Shown here: positions 21,140-28,306 of the stretch, in pieces
Position numbering within the stretch: position 1 is the first letter of the stretch
How the letters are laid out: each line of letters begins with the position of its first letter
Assembly (NCBI GenBank): GCA_001683895.1
Contig: LXQJ01000053.1
Span: 31,486 to 70,886 of the forward strand
Origin: Luteimonas sp. ANT-B3E
GTDB lineage: Bacteria; Pseudomonadota; Gammaproteobacteria; Xanthomonadales; Xanthomonadaceae
DNA: 39,401 nucleotides
Reading direction: 5' to 3'
Program-made: the position numbers and the translations under genes
Notes under the pieces: generated by a model
Told to the model about the DNA's origin: nothing
The model's database searches: none
The model's input: only the letters and a program-made list of their open reading frames with translations

Positions 21140-22654
21140 ATGATCGCGGCCGCCCCCCTTCCTCTCGCCCCGATGCCTCCCGGCGCCATCCCGGCACGCG
21201 TGACGGTCGCCTACAGCGGCGGGATGGATTCCACCGTCCTGCTGCATGCGCTGCTGCGCGCGCGGTGTGACGCCCCCGGCGCATGGCCCTGGGAGCTGCG
21301 CGCCGTACACGTCCACCATGGCCTGCAGGCGCAGGCCGACGGCTGGGCCGCGCACTGCCGCGCGACGTGCGCGGGCTGGGACGTGCCGCTGCGGGTCGTG
21401 CGCGTCCACGTGGAGCGCGGCAGTCACCTTGGACCGGAAGGCGCGGCGCGGCACGCGCGGCATGCGGCGCTTGCGGCAGGGCTGGAACGGGATGACGTCG
21501 TCGCTCTGGCGCACCACCGCGACGACCAGGCCGAGACCCTGCTGCTGCGCGCGCTGCGCGCGTCGGGCGTCGATGGACTCGCCGGCATCCGCGGCTGGCG
21601 CCGGTTCGGCGCGGGCGCGATGTGGCGGCCGCTGCTGGCGGTGCCGCGGACGGCGCTGAAGGCGTATGCGCAGGCGCACGGCCTGTTGTGGATCGAGGAC
21701 CCCTCCAACGACGACGCCTCGCTGGACCGCAACCATCTGCGGCTGCACGTGCTGCCGCTGCTGCGTCAGCGCTGGCCGCACGCGGACGCTGCGCTCGCGC
21801 GCAGCGCCGCACTGGCGGCGGAGGCCGCCACCCTGCTGGCGGACGACGACGCTGCGGCGCTCACCGGCTGCAGCGGCGACGATCGCGCGGCGCTGTCGCT
21901 GGCGGCGCTGCGGGCGCTGCCCGATGCGCGTCGCGCGCGGGTGCTGCGGCGCTGGATCGCCGGGCTGGACCTGCCGCCGCTGCCGGCGCGCGGCGTGGCC
22001 GGCGTCGAAGCTGCGCTGTCTGGCCACTTGCGCGACGGCATCGCCTTCTGCTGGGCCGGCACCACGCTGCGCTGCTGGCGCGGTGGGCTGCATGTGCTCC
22101 AGGCCGACGCGACGCTGCCATCGGGCTACGTGGCTGCGTGGGACGCGCGCGAACCACCGATGCTGCCCACGGGTGATCGCCTGAGGCTCGAGATGGACAC
22201 AGGGACCAGGCAGGCGCGGCACGCTCCCGCCTGCATTGGCGCTGCCCGATCGACGCGCGAAGCGCAGCCGGATGCCGGCGACGCAGGCTTGCTGCACGCT
22301 GCGTTCGGTCCACTCGTCGTCCATGCCCGGCGCGGGGGCGAGCGCCTGCGGCAGCCTGGACGCGTCGTGTCGCAGGCGCTCAAGACCCTGATGCACGCAT
22401 CGGCGGTGCCGCCGTGGCAGCGTGCCCGCATTCCCCTGCTGTCGACTGTCGATGGGAGCCGGCTGCTGGCCGCAGGCGATCTATTCGTCGACGCGGCGCT
22501 GCACGCGTGGCTGCGGGGCCGCTGCCTGCGGCTGGCATGGGAGCGTAATGACGCCCCGCATGCCGGCAATCCGGCACCGGTCGCGGATCGTGACGCTCCG
22601 GCAGGCGCGGCGCCAGCGGGGCCGAAAATGGGGCCGCGTTCCGCCCCGGGATGA
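21140..22654 (+). CDS. tilS: tRNA(Ile)-lysidine synthase
   Basis: Adds lysine to C34 of the CAU-anticodon tRNA-Ile, changing both charging and AUA reading. The N-terminal PP-loop YSGGMDST is at residues 25-32 (ATP binding). HVHHGLQAQADGWAAHC and ALAHHRDDQAETLLLRALR follow, then the substrate-binding DPSNDDASLDRNHLRLHVLP region. The C-terminal TilS domain includes GGERLRQPGR and LFVDAALHAWLRG. The chosen ATG at 21140 gives 504 residues; an ATG at 21173 is also possible and neither has a clear ribosome site. The protein is longer than E. coli (432), mostly through Ala-rich loops and a Pro/Ala tail. It lies just beyond the 5' edge of the decayed oxidoreductase, in opposite orientation. Confidence 0.94.
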   Translation: MIAAAPLPLAPMPPGAIPARVTVAYSGGMDSTVLLHALLRARCDAPGAWPWELRAVHVHHGLQAQADGWAAHCRATCAGWDVPLRVVRVHVERGSHLGPEGAARHARHAALAAGLERDDVVALAHHRDDQAETLLLRALRASGVDGLAGIRGWRRFGAGAMWRPLLAVPRTALKAYAQAHGLLWIEDPSNDDASLDRNHLRLHVLPLLRQRWPHADAALARSAALAAEAATLLADDDAAALTGCSGDDRAALSLAALRALPDARRARVLRRWIAGLDLPPLPARGVAGVEAALSGHLRDGIAFCWAGTTLRCWRGGLHVLQADATLPSGYVAAWDAREPPMLPTGDRLRLEMDTGTRQARHAPACIGAARSTREAQPDAGDAGLLHAAFGPLVVHARRGGERLRQPGRVVSQALKTLMHASAVPPWQRARIPLLSTVDGSRLLAAGDLFVDAALHAWLRGRCLRLAWERNDAPHAGNPAPVADRDAPAGAAPAGPKMGPRSAPG

Positions 22655-22689
22655 TCCGCGCCGCGCACGGCTGCGCGCCATGCTTGCCG

Positions 22690-22695
22690 TAAACT
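22690..22695 (+). promoter_or_regulatory. Candidate -10 box for xseB, possibly leaderless
   Basis: TAAACT ends seven bases before the xseB ATG. If it is a real -10, transcription would start at or next to the start codon, giving a leaderless mRNA. No -35 is evident. Confidence 0.25.
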
Positions 22696-22702
22696 CGCAG
22701 GC

Positions 22703-22987
22703 ATGGCCAAGAAGATCGCAACCCCCCTCCCCGACCCCGGCGACGCCGCCTCGCCGGCGGCCGATTTCGAAGGCTCGCTGGACGCACTTGAAGCCCTGGT
22801 CGAGCGCATGGAGACCGGCGAGATGAGCCTCGAGGATTCCCTGGCTGCCTACGAGCGGGGCGTGGGGCTGTACCGGCGCTGCCAGCAGGCACTGGAGCAG
22901 GCCGAGCTCCGCGTGCGCCTGCTCAGTGACCCGGCGCAGTCGGCGGCGTCGCTGCCGTTTCCGGCGCTGACGGACGACGATGCCTGA
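22703..22987 (+). CDS. xseB: Exodeoxyribonuclease VII small subunit
   Basis: Small helical subunit of the XseA-XseB nuclease that degrades single-stranded DNA to oligonucleotides. The 94-residue product has the full family pattern: [22 protein letters not shown], then [22 protein letters not shown] and a coiled-coil continuation. The N-terminal 20 residues and last ~15 are Pro/Ala-rich and variable. Its stop overlaps the ispA start by eight bases. The xseA gene is not in the window. The xseB-ispA pairing is common in gammaproteobacteria. Confidence 0.95.
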   Translation: MAKKIATPLPDPGDAASPAADFEGSLDALEALVERMETGEMSLEDSLAAYERGVGLYRRCQQALEQAELRVRLLSDPAQSAASLPFPALTDDDA

Positions 22988-23921
22988 GGCCGCGTCGGGC
23001 GAACGCGCGGGAGCCACGGTGCTCGACGGCTGGCACCGACGCGTCGACGGCGTACTGGCGGGGGCACTGGACACCGCTGGGGTCGCCGAGCCGCGGCTGC
23101 AGGCGGCGATGCGCCACGCGCTGCTGCAGGGCGGCAAGCGCATCCGCCCGCTGCTGGTCTACGCCACGGGCACCGCGCTCGGCGCCGCCGTCGACACTCT
23201 GGATGCGCCCGCGGCCGCGGTCGAACTGGTGCACGCGTATTCGCTCGTGCATGACGACCTGCCGGCGATGGACGACGACGCGCTGCGGCGCGGCCAGCCG
23301 ACGGTCCACGTCGCGTTCGACGAAGCCACCGCGGTGCTCGCCGGCGATGCCCTGCAGTCGCTGGCGTTCTCGGTGCTCGCCGACAGCCGCGGCTCGCGCG
23401 ATGGCGGCGCTGGCGGCGCTGCGGGGGCGGAGACGCGGCTGACGATGATGGCCGAGTTGGCGCGGGCTGCGGGTGGCGCCGGCATGTGTGGCGGCCAGGC
23501 GCTCGACCTTGCCGCCACCGGCCACGCGGCGCCGCTGCCGACGCTCGACGCGCTGGAGCGCCTGCATGCGCTGAAGACGGGCGCGCTGCTGCGTGCCTGC
23601 GTGCGCCTGGGCGCGATCGCAGCCGGCGCGGACGCCGCTGCGCGCGAGCGCCTCGACCGCTTCGCCGACGCACTTGGGCTCGCATTCCAGGTGCGCGACG
23701 ACCTGCTCGACGTCGAGGGCGACAGCGCCACGCTCGGCAAGACCGCGGGCAAGGACCAGGCGCAGGCGAAGGCGACGTTCCCGGCGCTGGTCGGCATCGA
23801 CGCCTCACGCGCGCGCCTCGCGGCGCTGGCCGCCACCATGGACGCCGCATTACGCCCGATGGACCGCGCCGCGGACCCGCTGCGCGCGCTCGCCGCGCAT
23901 GTGGTCGAGCGCGGGCACTGA
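22980..23921 (+). CDS. ispA: (2E,6E)-farnesyl diphosphate synthase
   Basis: Trans-prenyltransferase making geranyl and then farnesyl diphosphate from IPP and DMAPP; supplies UppS and quinone side-chain synthesis. In the 313-residue product the conserved GGKRIRP is at 51-57, the first Asp-rich motif DDLPAMD at 92-98, the second DDLLD at 240-244, with [10 protein letters not shown] and [10 protein letters not shown] between. A Gly/Ala-rich loop after about residue 135 is slightly longer than usual. It overlaps xseB by eight bases, so is probably cotranscribed. In many relatives dxs follows; here a convergent gene follows instead. Confidence 0.96.
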   Translation: MPEAASGERAGATVLDGWHRRVDGVLAGALDTAGVAEPRLQAAMRHALLQGGKRIRPLLVYATGTALGAAVDTLDAPAAAVELVHAYSLVHDDLPAMDDDALRRGQPTVHVAFDEATAVLAGDALQSLAFSVLADSRGSRDGGAGGAAGAETRLTMMAELARAAGGAGMCGGQALDLAATGHAAPLPTLDALERLHALKTGALLRACVRLGAIAAGADAAARERLDRFADALGLAFQVRDDLLDVEGDSATLGKTAGKDQAQAKATFPALVGIDASRARLAALAATMDAALRPMDRAADPLRALAAHVVERGH

Positions 23922-23939
23922 GATATCTGTCCCACGCAC

Positions 23940-23964
23940 GGGCGGGCGCGCCTCCACCCCGCCC
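23940..23964. terminator. Hairpin between convergent ispA and DUF4870 gene
   Basis: GGGCGGG at 23940-23946 pairs with CCCGCCC at 23958-23964 across an 11-base loop, in the 50-base gap between two convergent genes. It could act on both strands. There is no T run on either side, so the call is tentative. Confidence 0.3.
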
Positions 23965-23971
23965 TCGTACG

Positions 23972-24412
23972 TCAGCGCACCAGACGCAGCGTCAGCGGAT
24001 AGCGATATGGCTCGCCATTCCACGCCTTCACGGTGGCGACGAGGCTGCACACCAGCCACGTCACCGCAATCACCGCGGCCACCAGCAGCAGCACGATGCC
24101 GGCAGGGGCGGTCAGGATCAGGCCGATGCCCAGCGTCAGCACGGTCGCGCCGACCAGGACGAAAGCCGCGACGACGGCCGCGAGCGCATACAGCAGCATG
24201 CTCAGGTTGAAGTTGAGCGCCTCTCGCGCGTGGTCGGCGACAAACGGCGACGCATCGCGCTTGAGCAGGTAGACCGCTCCGGCGCCGACAACGCCGGCCG
24301 CGCCTGCAAGCCATGAGGTCACCAGCGCCAACAGCAGCGCGGAGAGATGCGCGGCGGCGGCCCACTGGCGATCGCTGACACTCGGGGTAGCAGGGAGGTA
24401 GGTCTGGTTCAT
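23972..24412 (-). CDS. DUF4870-family membrane protein (second copy)
   Basis: A 146-residue predicted inner-membrane protein with an N-terminal WAAAAHLSALL segment, the family-typical AREALNFNLSM region at about residues 68-78, two long hydrophobic stretches (roughly 76-100 and 102-130) and the closing KAWNGEPYRYPLTLRLVR. No catalytic motif is visible. It is clearly paralogous to the gene just upstream: NFN, TLGIG and the YRYP-LRL ending align. Compared with that copy its middle is richer in Ala and Val. The ATG at 24412 begins the homologous part; the longer open frame upstream is not. DUF4870 proteins have no established function. Confidence 0.88.
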   Translation of the reverse strand: MNQTYLPATPSVSDRQWAAAAHLSALLLALVTSWLAGAAGVVGAGAVYLLKRDASPFVADHAREALNFNLSMLLYALAAVVAAFVLVGATVLTLGIGLILTAPAGIVLLLVAAVIAVTWLVCSLVATVKAWNGEPYRYPLTLRLVR

Positions 24413-24552
24413 CGCGGCGCTCCCGCCGGAAACGGTCCGGCCTGTCCACCAGCATGGCGGCTTCGCGCCCGTGATCAACCCAACGAATGGCCCATGGCCC
24501 ACGGCCAGCGGGCGCATGGCGAGCCAGGCCGCTGCGAAGGCGGCGGGCGCCC

Positions 24553-24978
24553 CTACTTGATCAGGCGCAACGCGAACGGGTACCGGTAGGCGACGCCTTC
24601 GTTGGCCTTCACAGATGCAAGGATGGTCAGCACCAGCCATGCAATGCCGACGACGAAGAAGCCGGGGATGGTGATGATCATCCCGATGCCGAGGGTCACG
24701 ACGGTCAGGATATACAGCGCCAGGAAGATGATCGCGACGGTGATATTGAAGTTGAGCGATTCCTTGGCCTGGTCGTCGACGAAGGGCATCGTGTCCTTCT
24801 TGACCAGCCAGATCACCAGTGGCCCGATGAAGCAGCCGACGCTGCCGGCCCAGCCCGCCGTGGCGATGCCGCCCAGCAGCGCCGACAGGTGCGCGAACAT
24901 CGCCCACTGCCGCGCGTCCGAGGCGATGCCGCCCATGTCCGCCATCACTGGCGCGATCGTGTCGTTGTCGTCGTTCAT
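24553..24978 (-). CDS. DUF4870-family membrane protein (first copy)
   Basis: A 141-residue membrane protein: an acidic N-terminus, WAMFAHLSALLGGI, a PLVIWLVKKDTMPFVDDQAKESLNF-type region (about 52-76) and two membrane stretches, with a KANEGVAYRYPFALRLIK-type end. The ATG at 24978 has GGGGAGA six bases upstream, a strong ribosome site that fixes the start. It shares sequence with the downstream copy, which lies 140 bases away on the same strand, so the pair is likely a tandem duplication and perhaps one transcript. Function unknown. Confidence 0.9.
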   Translation of the reverse strand: MNDDNDTIAPVMADMGGIASDARQWAMFAHLSALLGGIATAGWAGSVGCFIGPLVIWLVKKDTMPFVDDQAKESLNFNITVAIIFLALYILTVVTLGIGMIITIPGFFVVGIAWLVLTILASVKANEGVAYRYPFALRLIK

Positions 24979-25617
24979 CGTGATCTCCCCATCCCGATTG
25001 CGCAGCGCGCGGACCGGACCACCCCTGGTGCGCGGAGCATACGTCACCGGCGCGTGCGGGTCATGTCCGCAATGTGATGCTGTCACGTTGCGTCCGGCAT
25101 GCGCCACAGCGCGTTGGATGTGCAGAGCGTCACCATCAGGACTGCGCATCCGACCCATCCACCACGACAGCGTCCGTGCCGGCTCCCTGTGGTGCAGGGT
25201 TCGCTGCCGCGATGCTCCACGGCCAGCCGCGCGGATCGCTTGAACGCCTCATTCCGCAGCAAGGCGTCAGACGAGCAAGTCGAAAACCGGCTGCTGATCG
25301 TCCGCTCCGAAAAGGCTGACTCCGCACGCGCGGGACCCTGACAATCAGGACCTTATTTCGCTGGCGAGCGCCGGGGCAGCGGCTGGGCCGTGGCGATGCG
25401 AGGCCCCTGCCGCAGCGGACAAGCATCTCCATGCAAAGCGGGCTCGAAGCAGCGCGGCGTTTCAACCTGAAAAAAATCACGAGACCTGCACATGCGACGG
25501 AATTCACCGATCAGCCCGTCGCGATCAGGCTTCGAAAACCGATCCACATCAAATCCGTGCGATGGCGGGTATTTCCAGGGCTGCCGAGCCAAGGGCTCCC
25601 ATCGCGCCGGTCGCCGT
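24979..25617. other. 639-base stretch without a supportable gene
   Basis: I see no gene with family similarity here. The DNA is visibly less GC-rich than its surroundings between about 25270 and 25560, with A runs such as seven consecutive As near 25470. Short open frames exist on both strands (for example 25353-25592 on the minus strand, 79 codons) but none has both a ribosome site and protein-like composition. The sequence CGAAAACCG occurs at 25281 and 25533, and again at 25635 inside the next gene. The first ~100 bases should hold the promoter of the DUF4870 pair. Confidence 0.6.
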
Positions 25618-25824
25618 TCAGACGCCGGGGGCTCCGAAAACCGATCGCACCGTGGGCGCGACCTCGTCCCAGGGCTTGCTCACACGCTGGGACTCCCAGA
25701 CGCGTCTTGCGAGTGGCTCGACGTCCTCCCATCGCCTGTTCCGATAGAAGTCCTTTGCTTGCCTGCCGATCTCTTGGCAGGTCGCCAAGCTGCCATCGTC
25801 GTCATGTCCCATGACCCGTGTCAT
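25618..25824 (-). CDS. Small Trp-rich uncharacterised protein
   Basis: A 68-residue hydrophilic protein. The ATG at 25824 has GGAGG five bases upstream, which is a good ribosome site. The C-terminal half has regularly spaced aromatics: DFYRNRRWEDVEPLARR, then VWES, then PWDEVAPTVRSVF. This WEDVE / WES / PWDEV layout resembles the C-terminal part of stress-associated small proteins that I recall from xanthomonads, in which two such segments form short helices; that link is from memory and unproven. No signal peptide or membrane segment. It stands alone, between the gene-free stretch and a 294-base gap before pmbA. The codons look less GC-biased than neighbouring genes. Confidence 0.6.
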   Translation of the reverse strand: MTRVMGHDDDGSLATCQEIGRQAKDFYRNRRWEDVEPLARRVWESQRVSKPWDEVAPTVRSVFGAPGV

Positions 25825-26118
25825 CGCTGCCTCCGTTCACCCATCCCCTGCCTGAACGAATGTAAACGAGCCCCTGTTACGAATTCGTCCGTCGGTCCTC
25901 TCGAAAGAGACGAAATTGTGAATCGTTCACGCCGTCCATTCCGCCCATCGTTATCGGGTCCGTTGACATCGTCGACGGACATGAAGACCCGCAGGGTCAG
26001 TCCCTCAAGCCATCTGCCCGGCCCGCCACCAGGCTGACACCCGAGCCTTCCTGCGGTATTGCCCTAGCCCTTGGCCTTTGACGTCGCCCCGTGCCGCGAT
26101 CGCCACCGCAGCCGGCGA

Positions 26119-27516
26119 TCAGGCCGCGACCGTCATCCCGCCGACGAGGATCGACCCGGTGCGGATGTGCGAGCGCCGATCGACGTCGGTGCCGACCGCC
26201 TCGATCGCGGCGAACATCGCCTTGAGGTTGCCGGCGACGGTGATGTTGTCCACCGCGTGCACGATTTCCCCGCCCTCGACCCAGAACCCGCCCGCCCCGC
26301 GCGAATAGTCGCCGGTGACCGCATTCACGCCCTGCCCCATCAGCTCGGTCACCAGCAGCCCGCGTCCCATGCCTGACAGCATTGCCTCGCGCAAGCCGGC
26401 GTTGGCCGCCACCTCGAGGTTGTGCACGCCGCCTGCGTTGCCCGTGCTCTCCAGCCCGAGCTTGCGCGCCGAATAGCTGCCGAGCACATACCGCTGCAGC
26501 ACGCCGGACTCGACCAGCGCCGACTCCCGCGTTGCTACGCCTTCGCCGTCGAAGGCCGCCGAGCGCAGCCCGCGGCGCAGGAACGGCTGCTCCTGGATCT
26601 CGAACCAGTCGGGGAACAGCTGCGTCCCCGCGCTTTCGAGCAGGAAGCTCGCGCGCCGGTACAAGGCGCCACCGGACACCGCCCCCAGCAGGTGCCCGAC
26701 CAGCGAGCGCGCGATCTCGGCGGTGAACAACACTGGATAGGTGCCGGTCGCGATCGGGCGCGGATCGAGACGCGCCACCGCGCGCTGCGCGGCGCGGCGA
26801 CCGATCGACTCTGGCGTATCGAGATCGTCGGACGACAGCCCCACGCTGTACCAGCCGTCGCGCTGCATCGCATCGCCATGGCCCGCGATCAACGCACACC
26901 CGATGCTGTGCTGGGTGCTGCGCTCGGCGCCGACGAATCCGTGCGAGTTCGCGTAGACGCTCAGCGACGCACCGGTGCCCACCGAAGCGCCGTCGGAGTT
27001 CGTAACCCGGGGCTCGGCGTCGCGACCGGCCTGTTCGCAGGCCAGCGCCAGGTCGAGCGCGCGGTCGGCGTCGATCGGCCAGGGATGCCAGTCGTCGAAG
27101 TCAGGCCAGCCGTTGGCACCGGGCTGGTACATGCGCGTCGCGTCGGCGAGGCCCGCGGCGGGATCGTTTTCGGTGTGGCGTGCGATCGCGCAGGCCTGGT
27201 CGACGGTCGCCGCGAGGCTGTCATCGCGCAGGTCTGCGGTACTGGCGCTGCCCTTGTGCTGGCCGAAGTAGACGGTGACGGCGATGCCACGGTCGTGGGT
27301 GGCCTCGACCGTTTCGGTGCTGCCCATGCGCACGTTGACGCTGAGCCCGCGCTCCTCCGAGCACGACACCTCGGCCTGGGTAGCGCCATTGGCGCGGCAT
27401 CGCGCGAGCAGCCGCTGCGACAGGTCCCCCAGTTGCGCGGCGCGGACCGTCGGGTCATCGGAGGCGACGGCGTCGACTTGCGCGGCGCGGCTGCGGATCG
27501 GGGTCGGAGAGTTCAA
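26119..27516 (-). CDS. pmbA: Metalloprotease subunit PmbA (TldE)
   Basis: Partner of TldD in the heterodimeric TldD/TldE protease that trims unfolded peptides and matures microcin-type peptides. Like its family it lacks an HExxH motif, the zinc site being in TldD. Recognisable stretches are VRMGSTETVEATHDRGIAV near 60-78, TGTYPVLFTAEIARSL, the central TRESALVESGVLQRYVLGSYSARKLG region (split by variable positions) and the C-terminal VTGDYSRGAGGFWVEGGE. The best start is TTG at 27516: AAGGA lies seven bases upstream, and it gives 465 residues (E. coli 450). The longer frame to 27648 would run into darP on the other strand. A 7-bp inverted repeat (26098-26120) overlaps the stop. It diverges from darP with 47 bases between. 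Confidence 0.94.
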   Translation of the reverse strand: MNSPTPIRSRAAQVDAVASDDPTVRAAQLGDLSQRLLARCRANGATQAEVSCSEERGLSVNVRMGSTETVEATHDRGIAVTVYFGQHKGSASTADLRDDSLAATVDQACAIARHTENDPAAGLADATRMYQPGANGWPDFDDWHPWPIDADRALDLALACEQAGRDAEPRVTNSDGASVGTGASLSVYANSHGFVGAERSTQHSIGCALIAGHGDAMQRDGWYSVGLSSDDLDTPESIGRRAAQRAVARLDPRPIATGTYPVLFTAEIARSLVGHLLGAVSGGALYRRASFLLESAGTQLFPDWFEIQEQPFLRRGLRSAAFDGEGVATRESALVESGVLQRYVLGSYSARKLGLESTGNAGGVHNLEVAANAGLREAMLSGMGRGLLVTELMGQGVNAVTGDYSRGAGGFWVEGGEIVHAVDNITVAGNLKAMFAAIEAVGTDVDRRSHIRTGSILVGGMTVAA

Positions 27517-27563
27517 TCGCTTATCCTTGAGGCCTGTTTCGAATCGATGGATGCCGCACGCCG

Positions 27564-28208
27564 ATGCGCGGAAAGGACGAGGAGAGCGGTGCGTTCCTGG
27601 CACCCAGCCGCAGCCAGCAGCGGCGCGAGGCGCTGGACGTGCTGGCACTCGCGCACCAGCTGGTAACGCTGGACCCGGGCCGCCTGGCCCAGCTGCCGGT
27701 GCCCGAGGACCTGCTCGGCCACATCGCCGACACCCGCCGCGTCAGCTCCAACATCGCCCGCAAGCGGCAGATGGCGTTCCTGGCCAAGCAGATGCGGCGC
27801 GAGGACGACGCAGCGCTGGATGCGATCCGCGATGCGCTGGATGCCGGCGGCGAGGCTGCGCGGCAGGAGACCGCCCTGCTGCACCGGGTCGAAGCCTGGC
27901 GCCACCGGCTGATCACGGACGGCGACGACGCGCTGGCGGCATTCCTCGTCGAGTTCCCGTCCAGCGACCGCCAGCGACTGCGCCAGCTGTCGCGCAACGT
28001 GGTCGAGGAGCAGCGACGCAGCAAGCCGCCGCACGCCTTCCGCGAGCTGTTCCGCGCGCTGCGCGACGCGATGGCCGGCACGTCCGCCGGAGACGATGCG
28101 CGCGTGGACGCGCACGCGGCGGACGCCGCGACCAACGAGGATGACCGCGACGGCGCTGCCACCGGTGACGACGCGGTCGCATCGGGTCGGTCGATCGACG
28201 ACCACTGA
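27564..28208 (+). CDS. darP: Ribosome biogenesis factor DarP (YjgA, DUF615)
   Basis: Dual-action ribosomal maturation protein; in E. coli it binds late 50S precursors and helps peptidyl-transferase-centre maturation. The 214-residue product has the DUF615 pattern: SRSQQRREALDVLALAHQL near 15-33, LAQLPVPEDLLGHI, RRVSSNIARKRQMAFLAKQMR and a basic SDRQRLRQLSRNVVEEQRR helix. After about residue 168 comes a 45-residue Asp/Ala-rich tail with no counterpart in the 183-residue E. coli protein. The ATG at 27564 gives the shortest family-consistent start. It is the only + strand gene in this cluster: divergent from pmbA, convergent with tldD. Confidence 0.93.
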   Translation: MRGKDEESGAFLAPSRSQQRREALDVLALAHQLVTLDPGRLAQLPVPEDLLGHIADTRRVSSNIARKRQMAFLAKQMRREDDAALDAIRDALDAGGEAARQETALLHRVEAWRHRLITDGDDALAAFLVEFPSSDRQRLRQLSRNVVEEQRRSKPPHAFRELFRALRDAMAGTSAGDDARVDAHAADAATNEDDRDGAATGDDAVASGRSIDDH

Positions 28209-28261
28209 CACCGACGCCACCGCGCGTAGCGGACATGCGGCCGGTGCGCGGCCGGCAAGCC

Positions 28262-28306
28262 CGGCACCCGTGCGACGGACAGCACCCCCGTCACGCGCGG
28301 GTGCCG
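28262..28306. terminator. Bidirectional hairpin between darP and tldD (candidate)
   Basis: CGGCACCCG at 28262-28270 and CGGGTGCCG at 28298-28306 form a perfect 9-bp stem. A second short stem (GACGG/CCGTC) can form inside the loop. It spans the gap between convergent darP and tldD and includes the tldD stop codon. No T run, so function is inferred from position and stem strength. Confidence 0.4.

Noticed and set aside
20327-22396. A 689-codon minus-strand frame over tilS
   Set aside because: Only its last ~110 codons resemble a protein (the oxidoreductase remnant); the rest is a shadow of tilS.
25353-25592. 79-codon minus-strand frame after the small Trp-rich gene
   Set aside because: No family resemblance, no convincing ribosome site, and Arg/Pro/Cys-rich composition; not supported as a gene.
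25492-26037. 181-codon + strand frame
   Set aside because: Ser/Pro/Arg-rich, no motif, and antisense to the better supported small gene at 25618-25824.
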